Source: a virus. Taken from it: a stretch of 20,494 bases of DNA. The stretch covers positions 1 through 20,494 of IMG/VR virus record IMGVR_UViG_3300033064_002438; one strand, given 5' to 3'. The notes under the pieces are model-generated. The model ran no database searches and was not told the origin of the DNA. It worked only from the letters and a program-made list of their open reading frames with translations. This document shows, in pieces, positions 7,491 through 14,951 of this stretch (positions are counted from its first letter, which is position 1; each line of letters begins with the position of its first letter). Both the position numbers and the translations under genes were made by a program.

Positions 7491-7724
7491 TTAGTGTCCG
7501 CTTCCCTTTGCGGAACGATTTGATCTGTTCAGTCTTTCAACAAGCAGCTCAAGCTCCCTCAGCCGTGACCGCAGCTGAGCACCAGGCAATGCATCAGGTA
7601 CAGCTCCTGGCCTGTCCAGCCTGTCCCTGAAGGCTGATCTCGAAATGCCTAGTAGTCTGGCAGCTTTCGATTTGTTTCCGTTAGTCTTATCGAGAGCAGC
7701 TAACGCCTCATCCTTGAGCGACAT
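7491..7724 (-). CDS. Fis-type helix-turn-helix protein, likely N-terminal part of phosphoesterase fusion
   Basis: 77 residues from ATG 7724. Residues 7-38 (ALAALDKTNGNKSKAARLLG, then ISRSAFRDRL) match the Fis/NtrC C-terminal HTH, with the typical NKSKAARLLGIS turn. A helical, charged segment (LRSRLRELELLVERLNR) follows, then a short tail SAKGSGH. Just before the stop, codons GCA AAG GGA contain the -1 slippery heptamer A AAG GGA. A slip there enters the open phosphoesterase frame. Alone, the product could be a small DNA-binding protein. Fused, the HTH would target the phosphoesterase to DNA. No strong ribosome site is seen. Confidence 0.75.
   Translation of the reverse strand: MSLKDEALAALDKTNGNKSKAARLLGISRSAFRDRLDRPGAVPDALPGAQLRSRLRELELLVERLNRSNRSAKGSGH
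7503..7509 (-). promoter_or_regulatory. Putative programmed -1 ribosomal frameshift site (A AAG GGA)
   Basis: On the - strand the heptamer A AAG GGA fits X XXY YYZ exactly in the HTH frame, four codons before that frame's TAA (7493-7491). After a slip, reading continues AAG CGG ACA and on, without a stop, into the phosphoesterase. The -1 frame is closed upstream at 7539-7537, so a slip must occur between 7539 and 7491. A possible stimulatory hairpin (CGACC with GGTCG) lies about 35 nt downstream, farther than is usual. The claim is inference from sequence and frame logic. Confidence 0.55.
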
Positions 7725-7744
7725 ATATCATTCTGACTACCCGC

Positions 7745-8251
7745 TCAATCCGTCATGAGCGAGAATAGAGTTTCTACGTTCCTCGTCATATCGCCCTCCC
7801 CTCTGTTGTTGTCGATCACAAAATCTGCACACGAAATGTCGAGACTGAAAGAGTCCGCAGGTTCTGGTTCTTCCCTCCTTGACGCGTCAACCCAGAACAC
7901 AAGGTCAACTAGCCCCTCTTCCCTGGCCGCTTCGAGCTCGACCCGAGACCGAATGCCAACGTACATGTCGTATTCACTGAAGATTTCCCGACTCAGCCTT
8001 GCTGGGTCGGTCAGGTTGTAAGAAGTGATCAGGCCATGCCAGAGAGCGCGGTGATTGCTCCGATCGTCGTAGCACTCCTGAACGGAAGCGTACCCAAGTA
8101 TCGGCCTCAACGCCTCATAGATGAACAGCCTTGCACAGAACATACTCGAAGACTCAAATGTGAGTCCAGTGACATCGCTGATGATTTGTGCCGCAGTGTC
8201 TTTTCCGTGCCGCCCATGTCCTACGACGTAAATCTTAGGCTTACTGTTCAT
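7745..8251 (-). CDS. P-loop nucleoside monophosphate kinase-like protein
   Basis: 168 residues. Walker A GHGRHGKDT (11-19) has the GKDT ending typical of phage deoxynucleoside monophosphate kinases. A later VDLVFWVDASRRE resembles their second strand and arginine-containing lid region, and CADFVIDNN near the C-terminus is typical of this fold (adenosine/dephospho-CoA kinase-like). The likely role is phosphorylating dNMPs for phage DNA synthesis; the substrate, including a modified nucleotide, cannot be read. The start overlaps the stop of the upstream sulfotransferase-methyltransferase gene (ATGA). Confidence 0.75.
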   Translation of the reverse strand: MNSKPKIYVVGHGRHGKDTAAQIISDVTGLTFESSSMFCARLFIYEALRPILGYASVQECYDDRSNHRALWHGLITSYNLTDPARLSREIFSEYDMYVGIRSRVELEAAREEGLVDLVFWVDASRREEPEPADSFSLDISCADFVIDNNRGEGDMTRNVETLFSLMTD

Positions 8252-9336
8252 GATGCCACTTTCTGTACAGTCATCTGGTAGTCATTGTCATTGGATAAAC
8301 GCTGGAACCTACCTGGTTTCGAGGCCAGGAATTCATCCACCGATACTTTCACTTCCGGACACTCGGTTGGAATGTCCTTGCCGCCATAATCGTCCCATAT
8401 GACGATTCCGCCAGGCCCGATAACGTCCCAGGCTAACGTTGTGTCGTTGGTGCAGTTTGCGTAGTCGTGTGCCCCATCTACATGCACGACATCGTATTTC
8501 CGATCACGGACACGCAGCCGCGAATCAAGCAGTCGATGCTTCCCTTCACTTACGAAACTGATATTCCTTTCAGCACGATACCTCGGATTCATTACCCATA
8601 TGTCATGCCCAGTGTACGTGCTGCATGGGTGGTGCAGTAACTCGTCAAAGAACGAGACTGCGCCGCCGCCTTCGCATACGCCAATTTCAAGGACATGGAC
8701 CGGCCTTCCCCTTAGCCTTGGTATGCAGTATTTGCGAATCGTGTCCTTCAGCCAGCCCGAATAGTCTTTACTGAACGAGAATTGAACCCCATCCGGAATC
8801 TCGTACCCATACCGTTCGCAGAAAGTCATGTTGTCGCAATTGAAGGCGTCCCCCGTTTCCTTCTGAGCGTATTCCTGGTAACTGTTCGTTCCGTTCACGT
8901 TGTCCCGGATCGGCAACTCCAGACCAAACTGACTAAGCAGGTTCTCTGATTCGGACATGAGGTGCTCGTACTTGATGATGAAGTCCGCACCAGCCGTAAA
9001 GCCCTCTTCGAAATCACTACAGATTCCGTGATGATTCCTGATAATATTGCCCATGTAAACATCAACCGAATTATCGGTACACCTATCGAGCACGTCCTTT
9101 TCTGAATGCCACCCCGAATGGTGTTTTCGATACCTGAATAAGCTTTGGATCCATGACGACGGCTCCCGCACGATCGTGACGATCTGGAGATCCTTAAACT
9201 CTTCCGGGATGTCCGAAATCTTTCCGTGCGGCAGGACATCAATAACCTTTGTCTGGCTTTCAACGTTCTCTCGGAAGAACGTACCGCCAGTACGTGGAAA
9301 GTGACTGAAGACAAACTTCCCTGGTACGACCCACAT
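8248..9336 (-). CDS. Sulfotransferase-like / class I methyltransferase fusion protein
   Basis: 362 residues, ATG 9336 with GAAGGGA upstream. N-terminal part (about 5-150): FSHFPRTGGTFF (10-21) is the 5'-phosphosulfate loop of PAPS sulfotransferases, and REPSSWIQS (57-65) the 3'-phosphate motif. C-terminal part (about 190-360): SAM motif I VLEIGVCEGGG (215-225), VVHVDGAHDY (283-292) and GPGGIVIWDDYG (308-318), matching the Methyltransf_24 type acting on small molecules or sugars. Expected activities are sulfate transfer from PAPS and methylation from SAM. It lies 11 bases after a glycosyltransferase gene, so glycan decoration is a reasonable inference. The sulfotransferase domain is short and could bind rather than catalyse. 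Confidence 0.8.
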   Translation of the reverse strand: MWVVPGKFVFSHFPRTGGTFFRENVESQTKVIDVLPHGKISDIPEEFKDLQIVTIVREPSSWIQSLFRYRKHHSGWHSEKDVLDRCTDNSVDVYMGNIIRNHHGICSDFEEGFTAGADFIIKYEHLMSESENLLSQFGLELPIRDNVNGTNSYQEYAQKETGDAFNCDNMTFCERYGYEIPDGVQFSFSKDYSGWLKDTIRKYCIPRLRGRPVHVLEIGVCEGGGAVSFFDELLHHPCSTYTGHDIWVMNPRYRAERNISFVSEGKHRLLDSRLRVRDRKYDVVHVDGAHDYANCTNDTTLAWDVIGPGGIVIWDDYGGKDIPTECPEVKVSVDEFLASKPGRFQRLSNDNDYQMTVQKVAS

Positions 9337-9347
9337 TTAGGATCCCT

Positions 9348-10790
9348 TCAGAATATCGAGTAGGTACTTTTAGTGAGCGGGCTGTCTTTGTTATCCACGT
9401 GGCTTGCCGTGACGCCAGGGTCGATGACGTACTCACCCCATCCGTCCATTTCTACATCCTCAGCGAACGCGGGGTCTTCGCTTCTCGGCTTGCCATGCTC
9501 TTTTCGGGACACTCCCCAGCGGAACTGATATCGCTCGCACAGAACACGACTCAACAGCTGGTATCCGCACGTTCCCCAGGAGCATGTAAACTGCTTCCCG
9601 TGGTACGGGAGCCGTCTGCCGAACGTCATTTCGACATTCCCGTGCTCGCCTCGGCCATGAACGAACCCGCCGCACATTGCCGTCTGAATCTTGATCAGAT
9701 TCTTGAGTCCATACTCAGAATCGACAGAGATATCAGAGTCAATGAACAGTAGATGCGTGTATTCTTTGTTGATCCTCATCAGGTCGAGGCACATGTTTCG
9801 ACCGGCAATAATGCGAGGGAGACGATACAGCTGGTCCTGATCGTTTACTGGCGTTTCCGGTAGAGCGCACTGAGTACCGATCGTCCAGTTCGTAATTGAA
9901 TCGAAATTATGATCAGGTGGCGTGTTTCCCTCGTAGTTCACGTGGGCATGGCTAACGCCACGCAGCCTTCGAATCGATTCGATACCGGCATTCGAGTACG
10001 ACTTCCGGTCGCACGACAGCACACAGGCCAGCACCTTCACCTTCTCAAGGAATGAACTCTGGCCATCTCTTAGCGACGCTTGATAATCAAGATTCAGCCG
10101 CTTGAATGTGCTTGACTCGTGCAGGTGATCGGCGAATGCATTAGTACTGAGTAGGAGATGCCATCCAGCCTGGGTTGCCCTGAGGTTCCACTCGTCGTCA
10201 GCGAACAGGCCGGAAGCGAAGTTCTCTTCATCGAGATATCCGATCTCACTCAGAACCTTCGTTCGGACCATAATGCACGTCCATGGGATGTGCGTCCGCT
10301 TCTGAGGTGGAGTCTTGAACTTCATCACCACGTCTTCCCGCTCTTCCGGGGTGCGGATGGTCGAGAAGACGTTGTTGCACTTGGAAATCCTGCGTGCGTA
10401 CGGACTCTCAATACTGCACTTTCCGGCATCACTGGTCAACGGACAGACAGCAGCGGCCATCGAATCGGCAGCAAGATCCCTCAGCAGGTTCTCGACAGCA
10501 AAACGCCCGACTTCGCAATCATTATTAACCACGAACGAGTAGAGTGTTTCAGCAAGGCGAAGCCCAGTGTTCACGGCACCACTGAATCCGACGCCACCTG
10601 ATGTAGATACTAGCTGACAGCACACAGTCTTTGCTGTTGCAGCCACCAGCTTGTTTAGCTTAATGGACGGTGATTCGTCCGACACAATGATTATCTTCTG
10701 TGGCCTCTTCGAGCCGGAAAGCACCCTGGAGACACATCTCTCAGTCAGGTCGTCCCCCTGCCGAGTCGGAATCACGACTGTTACTGACAC
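9348..10790 (-). CDS. Two-domain family 2 (GT-A) glycosyltransferase
   Basis: 480 residues, GTG 10790 preceded by AGAGGG. Domain 1 (1-240): VTVVIPTRQGD, IIIVSDES, the GVGFSGAVNTGL pattern of rhamnosyl/GT2 enzymes, NND (89-91) in place of DxD, and an ADDEW acidic motif (197-201). Domain 2 (252-480): VLACVLSCDRKSY, IIAGRNMCLDL, the DxD motif LLFIDSDIS (348-355), and EDVEM (444-448) with H464. Such enzymes transfer a sugar from a nucleotide sugar. Two domains suggest two linkages by one chain. Domain 1 lacks the second Asp, so it may be weak or metal-independent. No membrane segment. Likely works with the neighbouring GT4 and sulfo/methyltransferase genes. Confidence 0.88.
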   Translation of the reverse strand: MSVTVVIPTRQGDDLTERCVSRVLSGSKRPQKIIIVSDESPSIKLNKLVAATAKTVCCQLVSTSGGVGFSGAVNTGLRLAETLYSFVVNNDCEVGRFAVENLLRDLAADSMAAAVCPLTSDAGKCSIESPYARRISKCNNVFSTIRTPEEREDVVMKFKTPPQKRTHIPWTCIMVRTKVLSEIGYLDEENFASGLFADDEWNLRATQAGWHLLLSTNAFADHLHESSTFKRLNLDYQASLRDGQSSFLEKVKVLACVLSCDRKSYSNAGIESIRRLRGVSHAHVNYEGNTPPDHNFDSITNWTIGTQCALPETPVNDQDQLYRLPRIIAGRNMCLDLMRINKEYTHLLFIDSDISVDSEYGLKNLIKIQTAMCGGFVHGRGEHGNVEMTFGRRLPYHGKQFTCSWGTCGYQLLSRVLCERYQFRWGVSRKEHGKPRSEDPAFAEDVEMDGWGEYVIDPGVTASHVDNKDSPLTKSTYSIF

Positions 10791-10871
10791 GCTCGGCCCT
10801 CTGGTAATGAATCATCACGATTCGACATGTTAGATAGAGAAACGGAAGAGTACCTGCCATCCACTTGGCAG

Positions 10872-11441
10872 TTATCGCGACCGAACGTAGAACCGCTCTC
10901 GTTTCTCTTCGCCGATCTGGGCTATCCTGGACTCCAGCCTCAACTCCCGACAGAGGTCTATCAACTTGTCCTTCGTCATATTCAATGGGCAATAATACTC
11001 CTCCGGGTCAATCAATCCCTTGATTTCAGCCCAGCGAGCAACAAGCCCGAGCTTGTCAGCCTTCGTACGGACAGCCCTCTCTGTCGCAGCATAGAACACT
11101 TCGTCGCCGTATCCAATATCCATCCGAATTATATGGAAGACAGGACTCCTGCGGTCATATGTAACGATACGCTTAATGTCATCCCACGGAACCTTCGTTC
11201 CCTCATGGATAGTGAGGAAATCGCAGAGCGGATTCTTAGTGATGAACTTCTTGACTGCTTCGTACTGAGTTGGCGGAATCGGCAAAACGCCAGTCCTGAT
11301 TCGCTTCAGGAGCACGAGCCGCCTCTCGGCGTACATGCCACACCTGGCCTTATCCGGGCGGTATTGCTCGGATAAGGCACACAGGTGGAAATACTCATCC
11401 CACTCCCGGCAATCAACTGAGAGTTTGGTCGTCATCTTCAT
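10872..11441 (-). CDS. Unknown protein, basic, in glycosyltransferase group
   Basis: 189 residues from ATG 11441; ATG 11435 is equally possible, while the longer 11477 start would overlap the previous gene more and has no ribosome site. Visible features are aromatic- and charge-rich segments (CREWDEYFHLCALSEQY), a basic stretch (AERRLVLLKRIRTG), and a beta-like centre (SPVFHIIRMDIGYGDEVFYA). No recognised motif or membrane segment. It overlaps the acidic-tailed upstream gene by about 29 bases and is followed by an 81-base gap before the GT2 gene. It could be an accessory or glycan-acceptor protein of the sugar group, but nothing shows it. Confidence 0.6.
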   Translation of the reverse strand: MKMTTKLSVDCREWDEYFHLCALSEQYRPDKARCGMYAERRLVLLKRIRTGVLPIPPTQYEAVKKFITKNPLCDFLTIHEGTKVPWDDIKRIVTYDRRSPVFHIIRMDIGYGDEVFYAATERAVRTKADKLGLVARWAEIKGLIDPEEYYCPLNMTKDKLIDLCRELRLESRIAQIGEEKRERFYVRSR

Positions 11442-11772
11442 CGGAGTCTTCGCCGGTATCCGTATCGGCGGCTCCATCAGCAGGCGTCGTTTCTTCGATG
11501 TCAGTTGAGGCTCCTTCCTCTACTTGTTCAATTACGCTGGCGACCGCAGCTTCATGATGCGGATCGTCAGTCTTTTCGATACGTCGCACGAGATCGTTCA
11601 GCAGGTCAGCGTGCTTCAAAAGCCACACATTGGCGGCGAGTTCGCCGTCCGGATGGTATGTGCCAACGACGCTATATTCTCCAGAAGGATCAATAGCAAC
11701 ATACTTGCCTTCGACATCGACGCAAACAGGGCCAACAGCGTTAGACAGCGAACAATCAATCAATACGTCCAT
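11413..11772 (-). CDS. Unknown protein with strongly acidic C-terminal tail
   Basis: 119 residues, ATG 11772 with AAGGA upstream, overlapping the GT4 gene's end. The N-terminal 65 residues look like a compact beta domain (VCVDVEGKYVAIDPSGEYSVVG, then HPDGELAANVWLLKHADLL). The last 45 are low-complexity Asp/Glu/Thr (TDTGEDSDEDDDQTLS). Acidic tails occur on chaperone-like, DNA-mimic or capsid proteins, but no choice is justified here. Placed between two glycosyltransferase-side genes. Confidence 0.65.
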   Translation of the reverse strand: MDVLIDCSLSNAVGPVCVDVEGKYVAIDPSGEYSVVGTYHPDGELAANVWLLKHADLLNDLVRRIEKTDDPHHEAAVASVIEQVEEGASTDIEETTPADGAADTDTGEDSDEDDDQTLS

Positions 11773-12703
11773 TCGTCAATTCCTTGTAGCAGAAGGGTTT
11801 GGGAGTTACCCCGGAAATCAGTAACTCGAACACCCTGAAAAACAGCTTCGATCGTTCGATCCATGACCAATCTCTGAGGCTTTCCAGAACATTCGCAGAC
11901 ATCTCTTCGATGTTATCGAAAGCATAATCAATGCCACGCTCAAAGGCTTTGATGTTCCTGTCGACGAATACGCAGTTCGATTCATGCTCGCCGAACTCCA
12001 TCAGGTTTCCGACTCGGGTCGTGACAGGGACCAATCCGCACGCCATCGCTTCCAGCACGTAGTTTGGCGTGGCCTCAGTAACTGAAGAGCAGAGTACAAC
12101 TCTTGCCGAGTTGCACCAAGCTCGCATAGTCGCTGTATCCCAGACTCGATGCCTGATCGGGTTTCCCATGGAGTCCCAGTCGGAACCGCGAATGGGATGC
12201 AGGATAATTCCCCTATCGCCCCCTCGTACGTCGAATCTGTCCTGAAGCGGACACAGGATTTCGCGATACCCTTTGGCTTCTGTTCCTGTCCAGACGGCGT
12301 AGTTCCTTCTGTTTCCGATCGGTCGGACTGGGTAGAACTCATCGAAATCGACCCCATTTGATATGTTGCACGTCTTCGGCACCCTGCCGTAGTGATCGAA
12401 GGCTTCCTGATTGTTCATGATGACGAAGTCGGCAAACCTCAGCGACATCTCGAACCGGTCCTTGACTCGGCGATGGTCGGCGTTGTGCGAATTGACAAGC
12501 AGCGTCTTCTTGCACAGAGCTTTGATCACGGGAGTCAACGAGTACTCAAGGTTGAAGACCAGGTCGTAACTGTCAACTCCGCTGAGCGACTTCGAGTACT
12601 GAATATCAACTTCGAATCCGTCCGGCGCATTCTTCTGCAGTGCTTTCGCGCGACGCTCGTAGGCCCAGCCTGGAACGTCAGCAATAATCAGGATTCGTGC
12701 CAC
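11756..12703 (-). CDS. GT-B glycosyltransferase (GT4/group 1 type)
   Basis: 315 residues. GTG 12703 is preceded by AGAGGAAC. Typical group 1 features are ILIIADVPGWAYERRAKAL at the N-terminus, NISNGVDFDEFYP (113-125) at the domain hinge, and the donor-binding E-x7-E motif SSVTEATPNYVLEAMACG (206-223; E210, E218) followed by PVTTRVGNL. The family transfers a sugar from a nucleotide sugar, with retention. No membrane helix. Compared with typical 360-400 residue members it is slightly short but complete. It overlaps the downstream acidic-tail gene and the upstream HNH-like gene. Confidence 0.9.
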   Translation of the reverse strand: MARILIIADVPGWAYERRAKALQKNAPDGFEVDIQYSKSLSGVDSYDLVFNLEYSLTPVIKALCKKTLLVNSHNADHRRVKDRFEMSLRFADFVIMNNQEAFDHYGRVPKTCNISNGVDFDEFYPVRPIGNRRNYAVWTGTEAKGYREILCPLQDRFDVRGGDRGIILHPIRGSDWDSMGNPIRHRVWDTATMRAWCNSARVVLCSSVTEATPNYVLEAMACGLVPVTTRVGNLMEFGEHESNCVFVDRNIKAFERGIDYAFDNIEEMSANVLESLRDWSWIERSKLFFRVFELLISGVTPKPFCYKELTNGRID

Positions 12704-13067
12704 TCTGTTCCTCTTTCGTTATCTTCGACGCTTCCGCATAGACTTCATTTGGCGTCACGTAGCTTAGCGGCCTGCCGGATATATTCAGCCATGCAGTCAG
12801 ATCGAAACTCATGAAGTCTCGAAGGTACTTATAGGCGAGCTGCCTTACATGAGGCATTGCCGCGAACGGACCAGCATGGCACGTCTGACACAATAGTAAC
12901 GCCGTCGACCGGTGCCACCAATTGTTCGACGCATGAGACCGCCGCTCAATCTCATGTATCTCAAGATAGTGCTGACTGCCGCAACACATGCACTTATGCG
13001 GCCTTGTGTCACGCCACAGATCACGATCCTTCTTGATTGAACGGTAGTACGCTGTCGCTTTTGACAT
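12678..13067 (-). CDS. HNH-like zinc-binding protein
   Basis: 129 residues, ATG 13067 with GGTGGG/AAGG upstream. Two cysteine clusters frame the core: HKCMCCGS (C26, C28, C29) and LLCQTCHAGP (C60, C63, H64). Between them LEIHEIERRSH (H38, E39) resembles the beta-beta-alpha-metal HE catalytic part of HNH nucleases, with C-x2-C zinc supports. HNH proteins near packaging genes often nick DNA for packaging; others are homing nucleases. The lack of a clear third HNH histidine makes activity uncertain. The gene's end overlaps the GT4 start by 26 bases. Confidence 0.7.
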   Translation of the reverse strand: MSKATAYYRSIKKDRDLWRDTRPHKCMCCGSQHYLEIHEIERRSHASNNWWHRSTALLLCQTCHAGPFAAMPHVRQLAYKYLRDFMSFDLTAWLNISGRPLSYVTPNEVYAEASKITKEEQSGTNPDYC

Positions 13068-13126
13068 CCTTGTCCCACCTGGATTGTTGCCAGCTTAACG
13101 GCAAACTGCCGCCATCATGTTCATGG

Positions 13127-13759
13127 TCACGTCTGCCCAACAGGGCAAAAAGGTTTCTTCTTCGTCGCTACTTGCCTAGCTGGCAACTGTTCCCATCTAA
13201 TTTGTCCAATGTGATCATCTGAGTGAAGCGTCTGTAACTGCTGAAATGTCATCTGGTTCAGTTGGTGCAAAGCGAACTTGCCGGCATGCTGGCCTTCCTG
13301 CAGGTGCTCAATCAGATCGCTTCTCGTTGAGCCTGGGAATGTCCACTGCGCTATTGATGTGCCTCGATATCCCGACCTCTTGGTTGTCGCTTGCGTTAAT
13401 TCCCATGACGCCACCAGTTCGTCGACTCCAGCCCAGCCATCTTGCTTCCGGTACGTCTTGTCCGCTGCCTGCCAATAGAACGTCGGATAAGTCTTTACCC
13501 AGCTCGGCACCTTCCCGGTACCCGATCGAATGACTTTGACCTGCACTGGCAGTGTGATCGACTGCCTGGCCAGGCTCATCCGCCCGATACTGCACCAGCC
13601 ACAATTGTCCGTCACGAACACAGTCAGTATTGGTCGCGTGTCAGCTTTCTTGACCGGCGAAGGGAGCACGATCGCCTGGCCGCGACCGCTGTAATCTATA
13701 GTCTGGGCGTCAGCGGCAGTCGCCATCACTAGAAGCAGCAGTAAGGAAACTATTCGCAT
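13127..13759 (-). CDS. Secreted thioredoxin-like protein (CGWC) with extra C-terminal domain
   Basis: 210 residues from ATG 13759, chosen for the TAGGAG upstream; a GTG three codons earlier lies inside that site. Residues 1-18 form a signal peptide (MRIVSLLLLLVMATAADA). The thioredoxin-fold part (40-120) has ILTVFVTDNCGWCSIG with C53 and C56 and KTYPTFYW with cis-Pro P92. The remaining 90 residues include a His-rich pattern (SDLIEHLQEGQHAGKF, LQTLHSDDH) of unknown function. Like the + strand thioredoxin at 2582-3037, it is predicted to act outside the cytoplasm, but the surrounding genes are not late genes. Confidence 0.75.
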   Translation of the reverse strand: MRIVSLLLLLVMATAADAQTIDYSGRGQAIVLPSPVKKADTRPILTVFVTDNCGWCSIGRMSLARQSITLPVQVKVIRSGTGKVPSWVKTYPTFYWQAADKTYRKQDGWAGVDELVASWELTQATTKRSGYRGTSIAQWTFPGSTRSDLIEHLQEGQHAGKFALHQLNQMTFQQLQTLHSDDHIGQIRWEQLPARQVATKKKPFCPVGQT

Positions 13760-13781
13760 GTCGTTCACTCCTAAGTGAATT

Positions 13782-14123
13782 CTACAAATCAGCCATCACG
13801 ATGTTCACACAAAGCCCTCGGTAGTTCTCCCCGGAAATTATACCCTCGCCATCGCTACGGAACAGCCACCATCTCCCGTCCTGCTCTTTGACGCAATGCC
13901 CATCAGTCAATAATCTTTGCATAATATCCATGATGGGCCATATGGCAATACGTTCATTCCATGCGGCAATGGATTCATTATCGTCCCGCCAATGCCCGCT
14001 AAGCTCGCAACCGCACGGGCATTGTATAGATCTCGGCTTCGCCCCGCAGCACCCCTCTTCGCAATAGTCAATCTCCATGAACGAGTGGCCGCAGAACGGG
14101 CATGGATCCATTACGGCGTTCAT
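13782..14123 (-). CDS. Lar-like zinc-ribbon protein
   Basis: 113 residues. DPCPFCGHSFMEIDYC (C8, C11) plus later cysteines (CCGA, CPCGC) and IAAWNERI match the CPFCG...WN-R layout of the Lar/restriction-alleviation family in phages. Known Lar proteins modulate host type I restriction; many homologues are only known by this pattern. The C-terminal half (IMQRLLTDGHCVKEQDGRW onward) is not part of Lar. It starts with an ATGA overlap with the upstream gene. Function as anti-restriction is inference. Confidence 0.62.
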   Translation of the reverse strand: MNAVMDPCPFCGHSFMEIDYCEEGCCGAKPRSIQCPCGCELSGHWRDDNESIAAWNERIAIWPIMDIMQRLLTDGHCVKEQDGRWWLFRSDGEGIISGENYRGLCVNIVMADL

Positions 14124-14509
14124 GGCCGGCTCCCTAAAAAGTCGAACCTTACTGTCATGCCGATGCGGAAGATTGGTGGGCCTCCCGATACTGAAAATCC
14201 GGCTGACGTGTCGAGTCGAACGCGACTGGTTTTAGTAACAATGGTTTTAATTCTGGCAGACAGGAGTCTTGTTAGTTCATGATTTATAAATCCGTGTGCC
14301 GACAACGTGCTCGAGAACTTCATAAACTGTTTAGTAACGGTAACACTAACCGTTTCTTCTCGAGCCTCGTCGTCAAGCTCTACACACTCAATCCCGTTAA
14401 GAGGCCCCTTTTTCGCAATAACCTTAAACGGAAACCGGCAACTCCCCTTCCCTATAGAAAGCACAAATCCGATTCCGTCTGATTCAATCGTATCGTATTG
14501 CGGCATCAT
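14120..14509 (-). CDS. Unknown protein
   Basis: 129 residues. ATG 14509 (or 14506) has AAGGGGAA upstream. No motif recognised. It looks like an alternating strand protein (FVLSIGKGSCRFPFKVI, VSVTVTKQFMKF) ending in a second beta-like part (GPPIFRIGMTVRFDF). It ends with an ATGA overlap with the Lar-like gene, so the two are probably co-translated. Confidence 0.6.
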   Translation of the reverse strand: MMPQYDTIESDGIGFVLSIGKGSCRFPFKVIAKKGPLNGIECVELDDEAREETVSVTVTKQFMKFSSTLSAHGFINHELTRLLSARIKTIVTKTSRVRLDTSAGFSVSGGPPIFRIGMTVRFDFLGSRP

Positions 14510-14517
14510 GATTCCCC

Positions 14518-14760
14518 TTAATCACAAAACGTGATGCTTATCGGCTTCCGTCGCAGACTCATCAGGTCGCGAATCTCAGCGGCTAATTCGAAGTCGCATT
14601 CCGCACAAGCCTGTTCTTTGGCCGCGTGCAGCAGTTGCGAAGACGTCCCGAGGTACGTCCGCTGGAACGCCGCAGTCCCAACATGAACCTGGTACCGATA
14701 CATTTCGCATGGATCCGGATTAAGCATCTTGTCCAATGCGGCCTCTTGTTGCCACGTCAT
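14518..14760 (-). CDS. Small protein with UVR-like motif
   Basis: 80 residues, overlapping the SWIM gene's stop by ATGA. Residues 49-71 (ACAECDFELAAEIRDLMSLR) resemble the UVR motif (LDFExAAxLRD-I-L) that in UvrB and UvrC mediates their contact; the same short helix pair occurs in other proteins. The N-terminal half (RYQVHVGTAAFQRTYL) is not recognised. Possible link to DNA repair is only inference. Confidence 0.6.
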   Translation of the reverse strand: MTWQQEAALDKMLNPDPCEMYRYQVHVGTAAFQRTYLGTSSQLLHAAKEQACAECDFELAAEIRDLMSLRRKPISITFCD

Positions 14761-14951
14761 CTACGGTTCTCCTTCATCAATTTGAGTAACGCCCTGACAT
14801 GCTTACATCCGTGTGAATCCAACCCTTCTCGCTTCCATTCGTGGTTACCGCAATCACACTTCCCGTACGTCATGTCGATCCCGTACTTCTCGCCGGTATA
14901 CAGGTTCTTCAAGTGGAACTCACGCTCGCTCAGCCGCCAACAGCGGTACAC
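14757..14951 (-). CDS. Small SWIM-type zinc-finger protein
   Basis: 64 residues from GTG 14951. The frame is open to 15116, but the upstream part is antisense-like filler inside the glycosyltransferase gene, so a GTG start overlapping that gene by 22 bases is preferred. No ribosome site is visible, which suggests coupling. The SWIM pattern C-x-C-x14-C-x-H is exact: KCDCGNHEW (C32, C34) and GCKHVRALL (C49, H51). SWIM domains bind zinc and join proteins or DNA. Function here is unknown. Confidence 0.65.
   Translation of the reverse strand: MYRCWRLSEREFHLKNLYTGEKYGIDMTYGKCDCGNHEWKREGLDSHGCKHVRALLKLMKENRR

Noticed and set aside
10741-10992. 83-residue - strand ORF (including an internal start at 10860, MAGTLPFLYLT...)
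   Set aside because: Overlaps the ends of two well-supported genes in another frame; no motif. The short internal version in the 81-base gap cannot be fully excluded.
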